Positions 15,854-23,759 of a DNA stretch of 40,193 nt are shown piece by piece. The DNA is from an uncultured Eubacteriales bacterium (GTDB lineage: Bacteria; Bacillota; Clostridia; Christensenellales; Aristaeellaceae). The notes below the pieces were generated by a model. That model searched no databases. It saw only the letters and a list, made by a program, of their open reading frames with translations, and had not been told where the DNA came from. Positions within the stretch are counted from its first letter, which is position 1, and each line of letters starts with the position of its first letter. The stretch covers positions 1 through 40,193 of the forward strand of contig CADAQF010000032.1 of NCBI GenBank assembly GCA_902790015.1. The letters run 5' to 3'. Made by a program: the position numbers and the translations under genes.

Positions 15854-17074
15854 TCAATCGTCGTTTTGCGGGGCGGGACGCAGGTGGCGGAAATTCAACA
15901 CCTGATCGATCACGCCCAGAATGACGAAAACAAAGCGGAACAGGCGGAACAGAAAGACCAAAACCAGCGTGAACGCCCACCGGCCCGCCAGGGTGCGGCC
16001 CGCCTTTTTCTGCATGAAGTCAAACGCGGCCACGCCCTGTAGGGTGTATACGGTCAGGAAAACGGAACCCAGCATGCTGCCGATCGTCCGCTCGATCAGG
16101 CTGGTGCCCATCACGGCCATCAGCAGGCCGATGGCCGGAACGGCCGCCATCAGCCCGCAGCGGCGGGGCAGGTACCATTCGGAAAACGGCGGCATGCCCA
16201 GATCGGGATAATCGAGGGGGGCGGCATTTGGGTCTTTTTCCATGCGGGCCAGGAAGGCGTCATAGCTTTCAAGCTCCAGCCGGGCGGAGGCGTCGCCCTC
16301 CCGGACGGCCTGCTGCTGGCGCTCGACCGCGCGCATCAGCTGCTGACGGCGCAGGTCGCCGTAGGTCTTTTTTTCCATGGCGCGCCGGCCGATATACAGG
16401 CTGAGCCCCAGGCCGCAAAAGCCCAGGAGGATGCTGCCGGTGACGATCATGCCCGGGGTCTGGCTGAACAGATCGGCCAGGGTATGCACCAGGGAACTGG
16501 TAAGTTCCTGCCGCCCCAGGGCGGACAGCCCTCCCAGCACCCCCTGCGCCCGAAGCAGCAGGGAAGGATCCAGCGAGAGCAGCCCGTTTTGATAAAGCAG
16601 CACCAGCAGCTGATCGCCGGAGGGGGAATTGGTCAGCATGAAGGCGATGCGCTCGCCCAGCGTCAGGTACAGCCGCCCGTCCGCCGCGCGCTGCAGCACA
16701 TACAGCACACCGAAGGCGCTCAGCAGATAGACCAGGCACAGCGCAAGCCCCGCTTTGAAAAAGGGGACCTGCCTGGATATAACCACGATGAACGTTCCCG
16801 TGAAGGGAATAAGATAAAGCGCCATCAGCAGCGCGGACTGCTGCCCCAAAGCGACAAAGGGCTGCGCCAGGGCCGCCAGCAGCCCCACCGCCAGGGGCAA
16901 AAGCCCTCCCCAGAGCCCGGCCAGCATGATCAGCGGCGGGGCGGCCAGTATCAGCAGCCACGTGCCGTAAAGCCCGGCCAGGGCGGAGGATGAAAACAGC
17001 AGCAAAGGAAGCGCCGTCAGCACGGTAGCAACGACAGCGCCCCTCAGGGAACGGATCAACGGAAACGCGCGCAT
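15854..17074 (-). CDS. YybS-like (DUF2232) membrane protein
   Basis: A 406-residue multi-pass membrane protein in the genomic position of YybS, just upstream of rplI and dnaB. About eight hydrophobic segments are visible, five in the first 150 residues, one near 240 and two or three after residue 310. A cytoplasmic charged region (about 265-310) rich in Arg, Glu and Gln lies between them. The start at 17074 follows AGAGGTGCTC; an ORF extension to 17152 would cover the promoter and lacks a binding site. The function of DUF2232 proteins is not established. Some resemble the membrane subunits of ECF-type or cobalt-type transporters. Confidence 0.8.
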   Translation of the reverse strand: MRAFPLIRSLRGAVVATVLTALPLLLFSSSALAGLYGTWLLILAAPPLIMLAGLWGGLLPLAVGLLAALAQPFVALGQQSALLMALYLIPFTGTFIVVISRQVPFFKAGLALCLVYLLSAFGVLYVLQRAADGRLYLTLGERIAFMLTNSPSGDQLLVLLYQNGLLSLDPSLLLRAQGVLGGLSALGRQELTSSLVHTLADLFSQTPGMIVTGSILLGFCGLGLSLYIGRRAMEKKTYGDLRRQQLMRAVERQQQAVREGDASARLELESYDAFLARMEKDPNAAPLDYPDLGMPPFSEWYLPRRCGLMAAVPAIGLLMAVMGTSLIERTIGSMLGSVFLTVYTLQGVAAFDFMQKKAGRTLAGRWAFTLVLVFLFRLFRFVFVILGVIDQVLNFRHLRPAPQNDD

Positions 17075-17123
17075 GAGCACCTCTTTTCCGCCGCGCACGG
17101 CAAGGCCACAAAAATCCGACCCT

Positions 17124-17152
17124 ATTTTATCCGAAAGCACTTTTTTTGTCAA
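17124..17152 (-). promoter_or_regulatory. Promoter of the DUF2232-rplI-dnaB-yhaM operon
   Basis: A strong match on the minus strand: TTGACA (17147-17152), a 17-base spacer and TAAAAT (17124-17129). The -35 box starts at the base next to the stop codon of the preceding gene, so the operon has its own promoter. Confidence 0.85.
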
Positions 17153-18247
17153 TCAGCGCAGGATCTCATGCCATGCTTTCCCGTTCACCATAAGCGTCCC
17201 GCCGGTCAGGAGCGCCACGCCGTCATAGTCGAAGGGATGATCCGCCGTGATCTCCACAGAGCCGCCGTTTATGAATATATCGCCGTTTGCGTCCAGGGCG
17301 TCGCTTGAAGCGGACAGGGCGCGCACAGACAGCGTTCCGCCGTTGATCTGGATGGCGGGCTCATAGGCGGGGGATTTCCTGCCGGCGTTGATACAGTCGT
17401 CCGATGCGGTGATAAAAAGGCTGCCGCCGTTGATCTGCACGCGGGTGCTCTCGATCCCTTCATGCGCCTGAAGCACCAGCGTGCCGGCATCCATCTGAAA
17501 GACGGACTGGGCGTGCACGGCGTCGTCCAGGCTGTTGATCTGGAGGGAACCGCCGGCGATATAGATATAGCCCAGCTCATCGTCCGAGCTGCTTTCCGAA
17601 TGCAGGCCGTCCTTGGAGTTTTCCATCGTAACGGCGCCGCCGGATATACAGATGGATTCCCGGCTTTCAAAGGCGGCGTCGCCGCTGGACAGGACGTATT
17701 CGCCGCCGGTGATCTTCAGGTCGTTGCGGGCGGAAACGCCGTTTTGAGAGGAGCGGATGATCAGCTTGCCCTGACCGTTCAGCACCAGGTCGTCCCGGGC
17801 AAAAATGACGGCGTCCTGGGATACTGAAAAGGCGCCGGTGACGGTGAGGGCGTTTACGGAGCCCGGAAGGGTGGTGATGAACACCTTGTCGGCGCTGGCT
17901 ATATGGATGCAGGGTGTGCCTGCGTTGGTGATCTTAAGGCCGTCCAGTACCAGCTGCACCTTGTCCTCGTTGCCGGCCTGCACCGTCACGCACGCCTCGT
18001 TCGCCTCGCCGGACAGCACGTAGACCCCGGCCGTTCCGATCTGTATCCGGGCGCCGTCCGTGACGGTCAGGGGAGTTGCGACTAAAAGGTCTGCTTCCTG
18101 CCGCAGATCGCGGGCGGTGAAAATCTCCTCCCGGGTAAAAAACACGGCGCTTTCAGAAGCGTCTTCGCCGGTTGCGGCAGCCGCGGACGCCATAAGCACG
18201 GCCGCCAGCGCGGCGCATATGAGGCGGGAACTCAATTTCCTGAACAT
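17153..18247 (-). CDS. Secreted Cthe_2159-like beta-helix carbohydrate-binding protein
   Basis: A 364-residue exported protein. Residues 1-26 form a signal peptide ending AAA. The rest is a series of short beta-strand turns such as ISGGAVTMENSKDGLH, ITGGEYVLSSGDAAF and INGGTLSVRALSASSDALDANG. This pattern of GG turns followed by S-S-D-A or D-D-A is that of the Cthe_2159-type domain (DUF4353), a right-handed parallel beta-helix known from Clostridium thermocellum to bind acidic pectin-type polysaccharides. The acidic SDD and DD turns could bind calcium. It probably binds pectin or a similar polymer at the cell surface, which would fit the GH127 enzyme and sugar transporter elsewhere in the window. 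There is no lipobox or sortase motif. Confidence 0.82.
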   Translation of the reverse strand: MFRKLSSRLICAALAAVLMASAAAATGEDASESAVFFTREEIFTARDLRQEADLLVATPLTVTDGARIQIGTAGVYVLSGEANEACVTVQAGNEDKVQLVLDGLKITNAGTPCIHIASADKVFITTLPGSVNALTVTGAFSVSQDAVIFARDDLVLNGQGKLIIRSSQNGVSARNDLKITGGEYVLSSGDAAFESRESICISGGAVTMENSKDGLHSESSSDDELGYIYIAGGSLQINSLDDAVHAQSVFQMDAGTLVLQAHEGIESTRVQINGGSLFITASDDCINAGRKSPAYEPAIQINGGTLSVRALSASSDALDANGDIFINGGSVEITADHPFDYDGVALLTGGTLMVNGKAWHEILR

Positions 18248-18481
18248 ATCTCTGTCTCCTCCAAAATATAAGGTCGAACGGAGCCGCAGGACGTCCGCGC
18301 GGGCGGAGGGCTTCTGGTCCGTTCAGAAGGCAGTATACCGCGCTGAACTTTAAGGGAGCCTGAAATAGAGGGCATTTTCTGATATGCATCCGGGACGTGT
18401 GCAGATGCGTGACGGAATTTGCGTCAGGACGAACGGTTCCAAACGTCCGACCGGACTGGCAGGCCGAAAGGTCGAAAGCAC

Positions 18482-18556
18482 GGCGGCACGGCTCAGCCGG
18501 CAGAGCACATCGTTCATATCGACAAGGCCGCTGGTTTGAGTTCAACTGTCACCGCC
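18482..18556 (+). pseudogene. Decayed tRNA-Met (CAT) in a 517-base gene-free stretch
   Basis: The interval 18248-18764 contains no gene; its one clear object is a broken tRNA. GGCGGCA starts the acceptor arm, GGCTCAGCCGGCAGAGC matches a D arm, CATCG-TTCATAT-CGACA gives an anticodon loop with CAT but two mismatched pairs, and the T loop reads TTTGAGT instead of TTCGAGT. The 3' acceptor strand CCGCC is displaced by a three-base insertion. Most differences from a normal elongator tRNA-Met are transitions, as in a decaying gene. The remainder of the interval shows no promoter, repeat or frame that I can support. Confidence 0.6.
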
Positions 18557-18764
18557 AAGCGCAAACCCCTGCAGATCAAGGGCTTCATTCTTTTGCCGTT
18601 CACCCCGGGGTTTTCTTCGTCGGTAAGGACAGTTCGGAAAACATGAGCTGTCCGCATGACCGGGCCGGCTCAGCTGCCGGAATTGTCGGGGCGGCTTTGT
18701 TGTCGGAAGCGGAGCTGCCCCTGTCAGTTCAACTTCCGAGATTATTTACTGCCGAATATCATGA

Positions 18765-19793
18765 CTACCGGAATTGTCCGGTAAGAATCTGATCAATGAT
18801 AATCCGACCCACATTGAAGTTGTTTTTCATGGCTGTCACAAAAATGTCCGCTGCTTCGATGTTTTCCTCACTGGCCAGCGTGATCGCTTCAGCATTCCCC
18901 CAGAGACTTTCCGGTGTGGCGCCATGCATGAACACATCCATATTCACGCTGTCTCGGATGATGATCAGTCGATCCAGCATGCCCATCCGCTCTGCAGTCC
19001 GAGCGACCGCGATATCCTCCATTTCCGTCGTGGCGTAAGGATCGTGACATTGATAAACCTCCGCCATGCGCAGAGCATTGCGGTGTCCGTATTGGCCTTT
19101 CCAGTAATTGTCACCGGATACGGTGGTTCCCCGCAATACCTTGGGATCTCGCACCGCCCAGTCCGCGCCGTCAAATGCTGCCCGCATAAAATTGCGAGTG
19201 ACTTCAGTGGTTTCGACGTGTGCATCCTTTACCAGGACATAGACCTTCTCCATCAGTTCCGGATTCATTCGAATCACAGCCGCGTCTTCAAAATCAGCAT
19301 CATGGAACCAGGTCGTTCCTTCCGGATCTGCAAGTTCCCGGGCATCCGCATGGTGGCCCAGGTCATAATCCACCGCGGCAGTAATCAGGAATACGTCGCC
19401 CATGACGGTATTTCCAGAGCTTGATCCGGCACATCCGGTTGAAATGACGAAAGCCTCCGAAAAATCAAAACGGGTATCGGCAAGAATAGCCATGGTGCCC
19501 AGCGCGGCGTTGATCTTGCCCATTCCCAGTACGCACATGGCGATACCGTCCTGATAGTACAGTTTTCCGGAATTGTACGGAACGTCGTATTCATCCGCTC
19601 CTGTCAAATAATGCTCATAGTAATACTGCGCCTCTCCGGGAAAATCAGCGGACATTTCACCGATCTCAAATTTGGGAAGCAGCAATACTTTCACCGGCAG
19701 GGGCAATGCCTGTGTGACCGCCTCTTCGGCCAGGCAAACGGCACCTGCCACCATCACAACAATGGACAGAACCGTGAACAGGAGTTTTTTCAT
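18765..19793 (-). CDS. Purine nucleoside permease-like (NUP) family protein, exported
   Basis: A 342-residue protein with a signal peptide (residues 1-22, ending CLA). The mature part matches the NUP family, known from the fungal purine nucleoside permease and related bacterial proteins with a nucleoside-phosphorylase-like fold. Family segments are PVKVLLLPKFEIG, an E near FPGEAQYYYEHYL, CVLGMGKINAALG, STGCAG, and VRDSVNMD-like text near the C terminus (IIRDSVNMDVF). Whether it transports, binds or cleaves purine nucleosides is not known. It lacks a transmembrane bundle, so true permease activity alone is doubtful. Codon use and base composition are AT-richer than in flanking genes, as for the next gene, which points to horizontal transfer. 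Confidence 0.82.
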   Translation of the reverse strand: MKKLLFTVLSIVVMVAGAVCLAEEAVTQALPLPVKVLLLPKFEIGEMSADFPGEAQYYYEHYLTGADEYDVPYNSGKLYYQDGIAMCVLGMGKINAALGTMAILADTRFDFSEAFVISTGCAGSSSGNTVMGDVFLITAAVDYDLGHHADARELADPEGTTWFHDADFEDAAVIRMNPELMEKVYVLVKDAHVETTEVTRNFMRAAFDGADWAVRDPKVLRGTTVSGDNYWKGQYGHRNALRMAEVYQCHDPYATTEMEDIAVARTAERMGMLDRLIIIRDSVNMDVFMHGATPESLWGNAEAITLASEENIEAADIFVTAMKNNFNVGRIIIDQILTGQFR

Positions 19794-19858
19794 ATCAGTT
19801 TCATCCTTATATTTCTATTCGTCTGCCGCCAAATCAATCTGTCTTCCGGGATTCCTTT

Positions 19859-20374
19859 TCAAAGCTCTTTTTTGTAAACCAACATCCCGTTTCCATATGG
19901 ATCGTCTTCGGCAGCAAATTCTTCCTTCACAAACTGGTAACCATTTTTCTCCAGCACCTTCGCAGAGGCATGATTTCCATGAACCACCCGTCCCCAAATC
20001 ATTCTGATGCCAAAGCGGGATCCGGCAAAATCCGATATGGCGCTCAGCAGTTCAGTTGCATATCCTTTGCCGCGGTATTTCTGTCCGATACAGTATCCGA
20101 CTTCAGTCTCCTCCGGCTTGCCTTCGACTTCACTGATGCCGGTATCACCGATCAGTTTCCCGGTTCCTTTCAGTTCCACGCCGAGCACAAAAGGCAGATG
20201 CCCGTTATCTGCACAATCTATATAGAAGCGGATTGCATCCCGCGCTTCCTCCGCATCAGCATAGCACTCATTGGGAAACCATTTCCTGACTTCATCGTCC
20301 ATATGGTTTTCATAGAGCTGTTGTGCGTCTTCAATCTTGAATTTTCGAATAATCAGGCGCTTTGTTTCAAACAT
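19859..20374 (-). CDS. GNAT family acetyltransferase (RimJ/RimL-like)
   Basis: A 171-residue N-acetyltransferase of the RimJ/RimL/Acetyltransf_3 type. It begins ETKRLIIRKF, the usual start of this group, and has the acetyl-CoA-binding loop IGQKYRGKGYATELL (Q/R-x-x-G-x-G/A), then NHASAKVLEKNGYQFV. The substrate could be a protein N terminus, an antibiotic or a small amine; sequence does not say. It lies 65 bases upstream of the NUP gene in the same AT-richer patch, and starts five bases after the stop of a truncated XRE regulator frame. The ribosome binding site (AAAGGATAAG) lies in that frame. Confidence 0.9.
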   Translation of the reverse strand: MFETKRLIIRKFKIEDAQQLYENHMDDEVRKWFPNECYADAEEARDAIRFYIDCADNGHLPFVLGVELKGTGKLIGDTGISEVEGKPEETEVGYCIGQKYRGKGYATELLSAISDFAGSRFGIRMIWGRVVHGNHASAKVLEKNGYQFVKEEFAAEDDPYGNGMLVYKKEL

Positions 20375-20379
20375 TTTTC

Positions 20380-20529
20380 TTATCCTTTTGATATGGCGGC
20401 CGACTGTGATGGCCCTTTGGGCTTAAATTGCACATCCAGAACCATTCCCATGCCTTCAGCTGGCCTTTGAAGCAGGCTGATGCCTGGATTTCGTGTGCCG
20501 TTTTCCAGCCGGCTGATCTGGAAAGGCAT
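20380..20529 (-). pseudogene. C-terminal remnant of an XRE-family HTH regulator
   Basis: Translating the minus strand from an ATG at 20529 gives 49 residues, starting MPFQISRLENGTRNPGIS and going on with LLQRPAEGMGMVLDV to a TAA at 20380-20382. ISRLENGTRNP followed by LLQ-x-AEGMG is the recognition helix and C-terminal part of HigA/XRE-type repressors. The helix-turn-helix's first half (the TQ-x-x-LA region) is missing and upstream sequence does not supply it. It is therefore a truncated gene, lying directly before the GNAT gene. The rest of the gap, 20530-20794, shows no supported feature. Confidence 0.7.
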
Positions 20530-20794
20530 CTGACAAGAGCGCCCAAAGGGATGGATCCGGCCGCGCCAGGCAGGCGATGAGGGCGGGAGAAGTTCCCGCA
20601 GGCATGGGCGTTATCAAAAGCGGCGGCGGCTCTGAAAGCCCTTGCGCACAGCGGGCGAAGCCCGGTGAGGATGACTGGCCCGCCAGACGGCGCAGAAGAC
20701 GCCCGCAGATGCACAGGGATCAGGAGTAAACACGTACGGCGTACAGGGATGCGAAATCCGCGCGGGAGAAGGAAAAAGGGGCCTGCCCGGACCG

Positions 20795-21577
20795 TCACGT
20801 CATTTCGTCCAGCCTGCGCAGATACAGCGCCCGGAAATCGGGATACTCGCCCAGACCGCGGCCGGTGAAAACCGTGCGGAAGCCGGCCTGGCGGAGCCGC
20901 CACATGAAGGAATCCTGGGCGTTGTACAATTCGCCCGCCATATAGTCGCCCCAGGCGACTACCAGGGGCCATATTTCGACCTGGGCGTCCCGCATGTCCG
21001 CCCCGCGCAGCTTGAGCCAGGATACCGCCTGGGAAAGACTGTCCTTTTCCATCAGACGGATCACGCGGATATTTTCGTGTCCCTGCTCGCGCATAAGCTT
21101 TTCCAGCAGGTCGTAGCCCTGGTTGTGGTAAACCGAGTTGCCGTGCCCGACCAGGATGTATTCGCGCTCAGGGGCAGGCCGGATCACGCTCAGGAGCACC
21201 TGGGCCGTTTCCCTGCAGGAGGCCGGATGGAACATCACCGACTCGGTCATGCGGATATCGATCCGGTCCCGGTAGTAATCAAGCCTGGTGCGCAGGGCGT
21301 TATAAAGCTCTCCCTTGGCGATGAACACGGGGACGACGACGGCCCGCTCGAAGCCCTGGGAAACGGCGGTCTCCACGGCGTCCTCCACCGTGTAGATGGG
21401 CTGGCCGCCTGAACCGCTTACGGCGCGGGCGGTGTCGTCGTCCGTGAACACCTGCCAAACGGGCGCGTGCGTATAGGCCTCCAGGTCCCGCTGGATCAGG
21501 TCGTAGCTGACTTCCTTCGCCCGCAGGATGCTGGTACCGAAGCTGGCCAGGAACAAAACGGTCTTGGGCTGGGGCAT
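20795..21577 (-). CDS. CbiK-like sirohydrochlorin cobaltochelatase
   Basis: A 260-residue class II chelatase of the CbiK family, which inserts cobalt or iron into sirohydrochlorin during cobalamin or heme-type synthesis. It has the FLASFGTSILRAKE start, E90 in KGELYN (E89 of CbiK), and H145 in LVGHGN, one of the two catalytic His residues. The second, found in the GDHA motif of CbiK (H207 in Salmonella), is replaced by Tyr212 in WGDYMAGEL. Length matches the family (about 260). No other cobalamin gene is near. It may be an active variant, use a different metal, or have a new role. AGGAGGGA precedes the ATG. Confidence 0.83.
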   Translation of the reverse strand: MPQPKTVLFLASFGTSILRAKEVSYDLIQRDLEAYTHAPVWQVFTDDDTARAVSGSGGQPIYTVEDAVETAVSQGFERAVVVPVFIAKGELYNALRTRLDYYRDRIDIRMTESVMFHPASCRETAQVLLSVIRPAPEREYILVGHGNSVYHNQGYDLLEKLMREQGHENIRVIRLMEKDSLSQAVSWLKLRGADMRDAQVEIWPLVVAWGDYMAGELYNAQDSFMWRLRQAGFRTVFTGRGLGEYPDFRALYLRRLDEMT

Positions 21578-21646
21578 ACAGTGTCCCTCCTTTTGACTGC
21601 CGGGACGGCCACAAGGGAGCCCTCCCGCAGGGATTTTCTTGTTCTT

Positions 21647-21660
21647 ACTATATCACAAAA
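21647..21660 (-). promoter_or_regulatory. Extended -10 promoter candidate for the chelatase gene
   Basis: On the minus strand TGATATAGT fits an extended -10 box (TGnTATAAT-like) about 70 bases before the start codon. No matching -35 box is seen at 16-18 bases, so the call is tentative. Confidence 0.4.
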
Positions 21661-21762
21661 GGGCGGGAAAGGAAAGAGGCGTTTCAGGGCGGGAAGCGGA
21701 TGCTTTTGCGCTTTGAAGCTTTAATTCGTTAAATCACTAAATGTATTTTTCTCGTTTTGTTA

Positions 21763-21791
21763 TTGACAGAAATTGACAAATCGAATATAAT
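21763..21791 (+). promoter_or_regulatory. Consensus promoter driving the T-box/symporter transcript
   Basis: A perfect consensus: TTGACA (21763-21768), a 17-base spacer and TATAAT (21786-21791). A second TTGACA at 21773-21778 is too close to the -10 box to be used with it. Transcription would begin near 21798, just before T-box stem I, so expression depends on readthrough of the riboswitch. Confidence 0.92.
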
Positions 21792-21800
21792 TGCACCCGA

Positions 21801-22090
21801 AACGCGAGGACTGGAACCCAGTAACCGGGAATTCTGCCTTCTGAAGAGAGCTGCCGGCAGGTGCGAGGCAGCGGGGCTTTTCCGGCGAATTACCTCCACG
21901 AGCGGCGCCCTGAAAGGGAACCTGTGTTCCCGTGTAGGCGGCGACGGATCCGCGCCCGTTAAGGCGGGGCGGTACGGGCGAAAAAGCCTGTACCCGGCAA
22001 GGGCGTTTCCCGCAAGGGACATGCCGAACAGAGGTGGTACCGCGGATAACCCGTCCGCCCTCTGGGGAAATCCCCGGAGGGCGGGCTTTT
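21801..22090 (+). promoter_or_regulatory. T-box riboswitch, probably isoleucine-specific
   Basis: The leader of the symporter gene contains a full T-box. Stem I starts GCGAGGACTGG and has the AG-box (AGTAA) and a distal AGAGAGCTGCCGGCAGG element. The right side of the specifier loop reads CGA-ATT-ACCTCC (21886 onward), placing ATT at 21889-21891 immediately before the conserved A. ATT specifies isoleucine. Shifting by one base would give TTA (leucine), but the base after the specifier would then be C instead of the usual purine. The T-box AGGTGGTACCGCGG lies at 22032-22045. The terminator stem CCGCCCTC/GAGGGCGG is at 22055-22083 with TTTT following. Uncharged tRNA should allow readthrough. 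Confidence 0.93.
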
Positions 22091-22121
22091 GTCCTCCGGC
22101 ATCTGGAAGGGAGAAATTCCT

Positions 22122-23684
22122 ATGTTTATCAAACTGCTTATGCTGGTGCTGTTTTTCGGCGTGATGGTGGGCGTGGGCGTCTACTGCCGCAGCCACGCCA
22201 CGGACGTCAACGGCTTCGTCCTGGGCGGCCGCTCCGTAGGCCCGTGGCTGACCGCCTTTGCCTACGGCACGAGCTATTTTTCGGCCGTCATCTTCGTAGG
22301 CTACGCCGGTCAGTTCGGCTGGAAATACGGCCTGGCCTCCACCTGGGTGGGCCTGGGCAACGCCTTCATAGGGTCGCTGATGGCGTGGGCGGTGCTGGGC
22401 AGGCGCACCCGCATCATGACCCAGCAGCTGGACAGCAGGACGATGCCCGAATTCTTCGGCCGCCGCTTTGACTCCAAGGGGATCAAGATCGGCGCCTCGG
22501 CCATCATCTTTATCTTCCTGATCCCGTACACGGCGTCTCTGTATAACGGCCTTTCCCGCCTGTTCGGCATGGCCTTCAACATCGATTACACCGTGTGCAT
22601 CGTGCTGATGGCCGTCCTGACCGGCGTCTACGTGATCGCCGGCGGCTATATGGCCACCGCCATCAACGACTTTATCCAGGGCATCATCATGCTGGTGGGC
22701 ATGGTCGCAGTGATCGGCGCGGTACTGAACCAGAACGGCGGTTTCATGAGCGCGGTTGAAAAGCTTTCCCAGGTGGAGGATCCGGCGGTCTCGTCCATGC
22801 AGGGCGCGTTTTCCTCGTTCTTCGGGCCGGACCCGTTCAACCTCCTGTGCGTGGTGATACTGACCAGCCTGGGTACCTGGGGCCTGCCCCAGATGGTGCA
22901 GAAATTCTACGCCATCAAAACGGAGGGCGCCATCAGCAAGGGCACGATCATTTCCACCGCCTTTGCCGTGGTGGTCGCCGGCGGGTGCTATTTCCTGGGC
23001 GGCTTCGGCCGGCTTTACGCTGACAAGATCGACATCGCCGCCAACGGCTACGACTCCGTGGTGCCCACGATGCTGGAGGGGCTTTCCCCGTTCCTGCTGG
23101 GCGTCATCGTGATACTGGTGCTGTCCGCTTCGATGTCCACGCTGTCCTCGCTGGTGCTGGCCTCTTCTTCCACGCTGACGCTGGATTTCATCAAGGACAA
23201 CATCGTCAAAAAGATGGACGAGAAAAAGCAGGTGCTCATCATGCGCGTGCTGATCGTGGTGTTCATCCTGATCTCCGCCGTGCTGGCCATCATCCAGTAC
23301 AAGCGCAACGTGACCTTCATCGCCCAGCTGATGGGCGTCAGCTGGGGCGCGCTGGCCGGCGCGTTCCTGGCCCCGTTCCTGTACGGGCTGTACATGAAGC
23401 GTACCTCCAAAGCGTCCGTCTGGGTCAGCTTCGTGTTCGGCGCGGGCATCATGACGCTCAACCTGTTCTTCCGTTCCGCCTTCCCGGCCTGGCTCCAGTC
23501 GCCGATCAACTGCGGCGCCTTCGCGATGGTGGCGGGCCTGGTCATCGTGCCGCTGGTAAGCTTCCTTACGCCCCGGCCCGATCAGAAGACCATCGACTTC
23601 GCCTTCGCCGGCTACAACCGCACCGTGACGGTCACCCAGCGCGAGGCGCTGGGTGACAGCACGCCCGAGGAAAAAAAGGCGTGA
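22122..23684 (+). CDS. Sodium:solute symporter (SSS/PutP family) under T-box control
   Basis: A 520-residue sodium-coupled symporter with about 13 transmembrane segments. The N terminus FKLLMLVLFF-like helix, the VNGFVLGGRSVGPWLTAFAYGTSYFSA segment (core TM2-3), and ASMSTLSSLVLASSS with TLTLDFIK (the sodium-binding TM8-type region) are signature parts of the SSS family that includes PutP and PanF. The start at 22122 follows GAAGGGAG; an upstream TTG at 22089 would fall in the terminator. A T-box in front means it answers to amino acid shortage, so it probably carries an amino acid or peptide-like solute. Apparent isoleucine specificity suggests branched-chain uptake, normally the role of BrnQ. 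The substrate is inferred from the regulation, not from the transporter sequence. Confidence 0.93.
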   Translation: MFIKLLMLVLFFGVMVGVGVYCRSHATDVNGFVLGGRSVGPWLTAFAYGTSYFSAVIFVGYAGQFGWKYGLASTWVGLGNAFIGSLMAWAVLGRRTRIMTQQLDSRTMPEFFGRRFDSKGIKIGASAIIFIFLIPYTASLYNGLSRLFGMAFNIDYTVCIVLMAVLTGVYVIAGGYMATAINDFIQGIIMLVGMVAVIGAVLNQNGGFMSAVEKLSQVEDPAVSSMQGAFSSFFGPDPFNLLCVVILTSLGTWGLPQMVQKFYAIKTEGAISKGTIISTAFAVVVAGGCYFLGGFGRLYADKIDIAANGYDSVVPTMLEGLSPFLLGVIVILVLSASMSTLSSLVLASSSTLTLDFIKDNIVKKMDEKKQVLIMRVLIVVFILISAVLAIIQYKRNVTFIAQLMGVSWGALAGAFLAPFLYGLYMKRTSKASVWVSFVFGAGIMTLNLFFRSAFPAWLQSPINCGAFAMVAGLVIVPLVSFLTPRPDQKTIDFAFAGYNRTVTVTQREALGDSTPEEKKA

Positions 23685-23710
23685 CCCCGGAAAATAACGC
23701 CAAATCAAAA

Positions 23711-23746
23711 CGGTCTCCCGCGAACCTGCGGGAGACCGCTGTTTTT
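23711..23746. terminator. Bidirectional terminator between symporter and pta
   Basis: An 11-bp stem (CGGTCTCCCGC with GCGGGAGACCG, loop GAACCT) is followed by CTGTTTTT on the plus strand and by TTTTGATTT on the minus strand. The symporter gene and pta converge on it, so it can stop both transcripts. Confidence 0.92.
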
Positions 23747-23759
23747 AATTGCTTTCTGA

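Noticed and set aside
21729..23708. A 659-codon minus-strand frame opposite the symporter
   Set aside because: It spans the T-box and the symporter and is low-complexity His/Asp/Gln/Gly text typical of antisense frames; the plus-strand SSS protein is clear.
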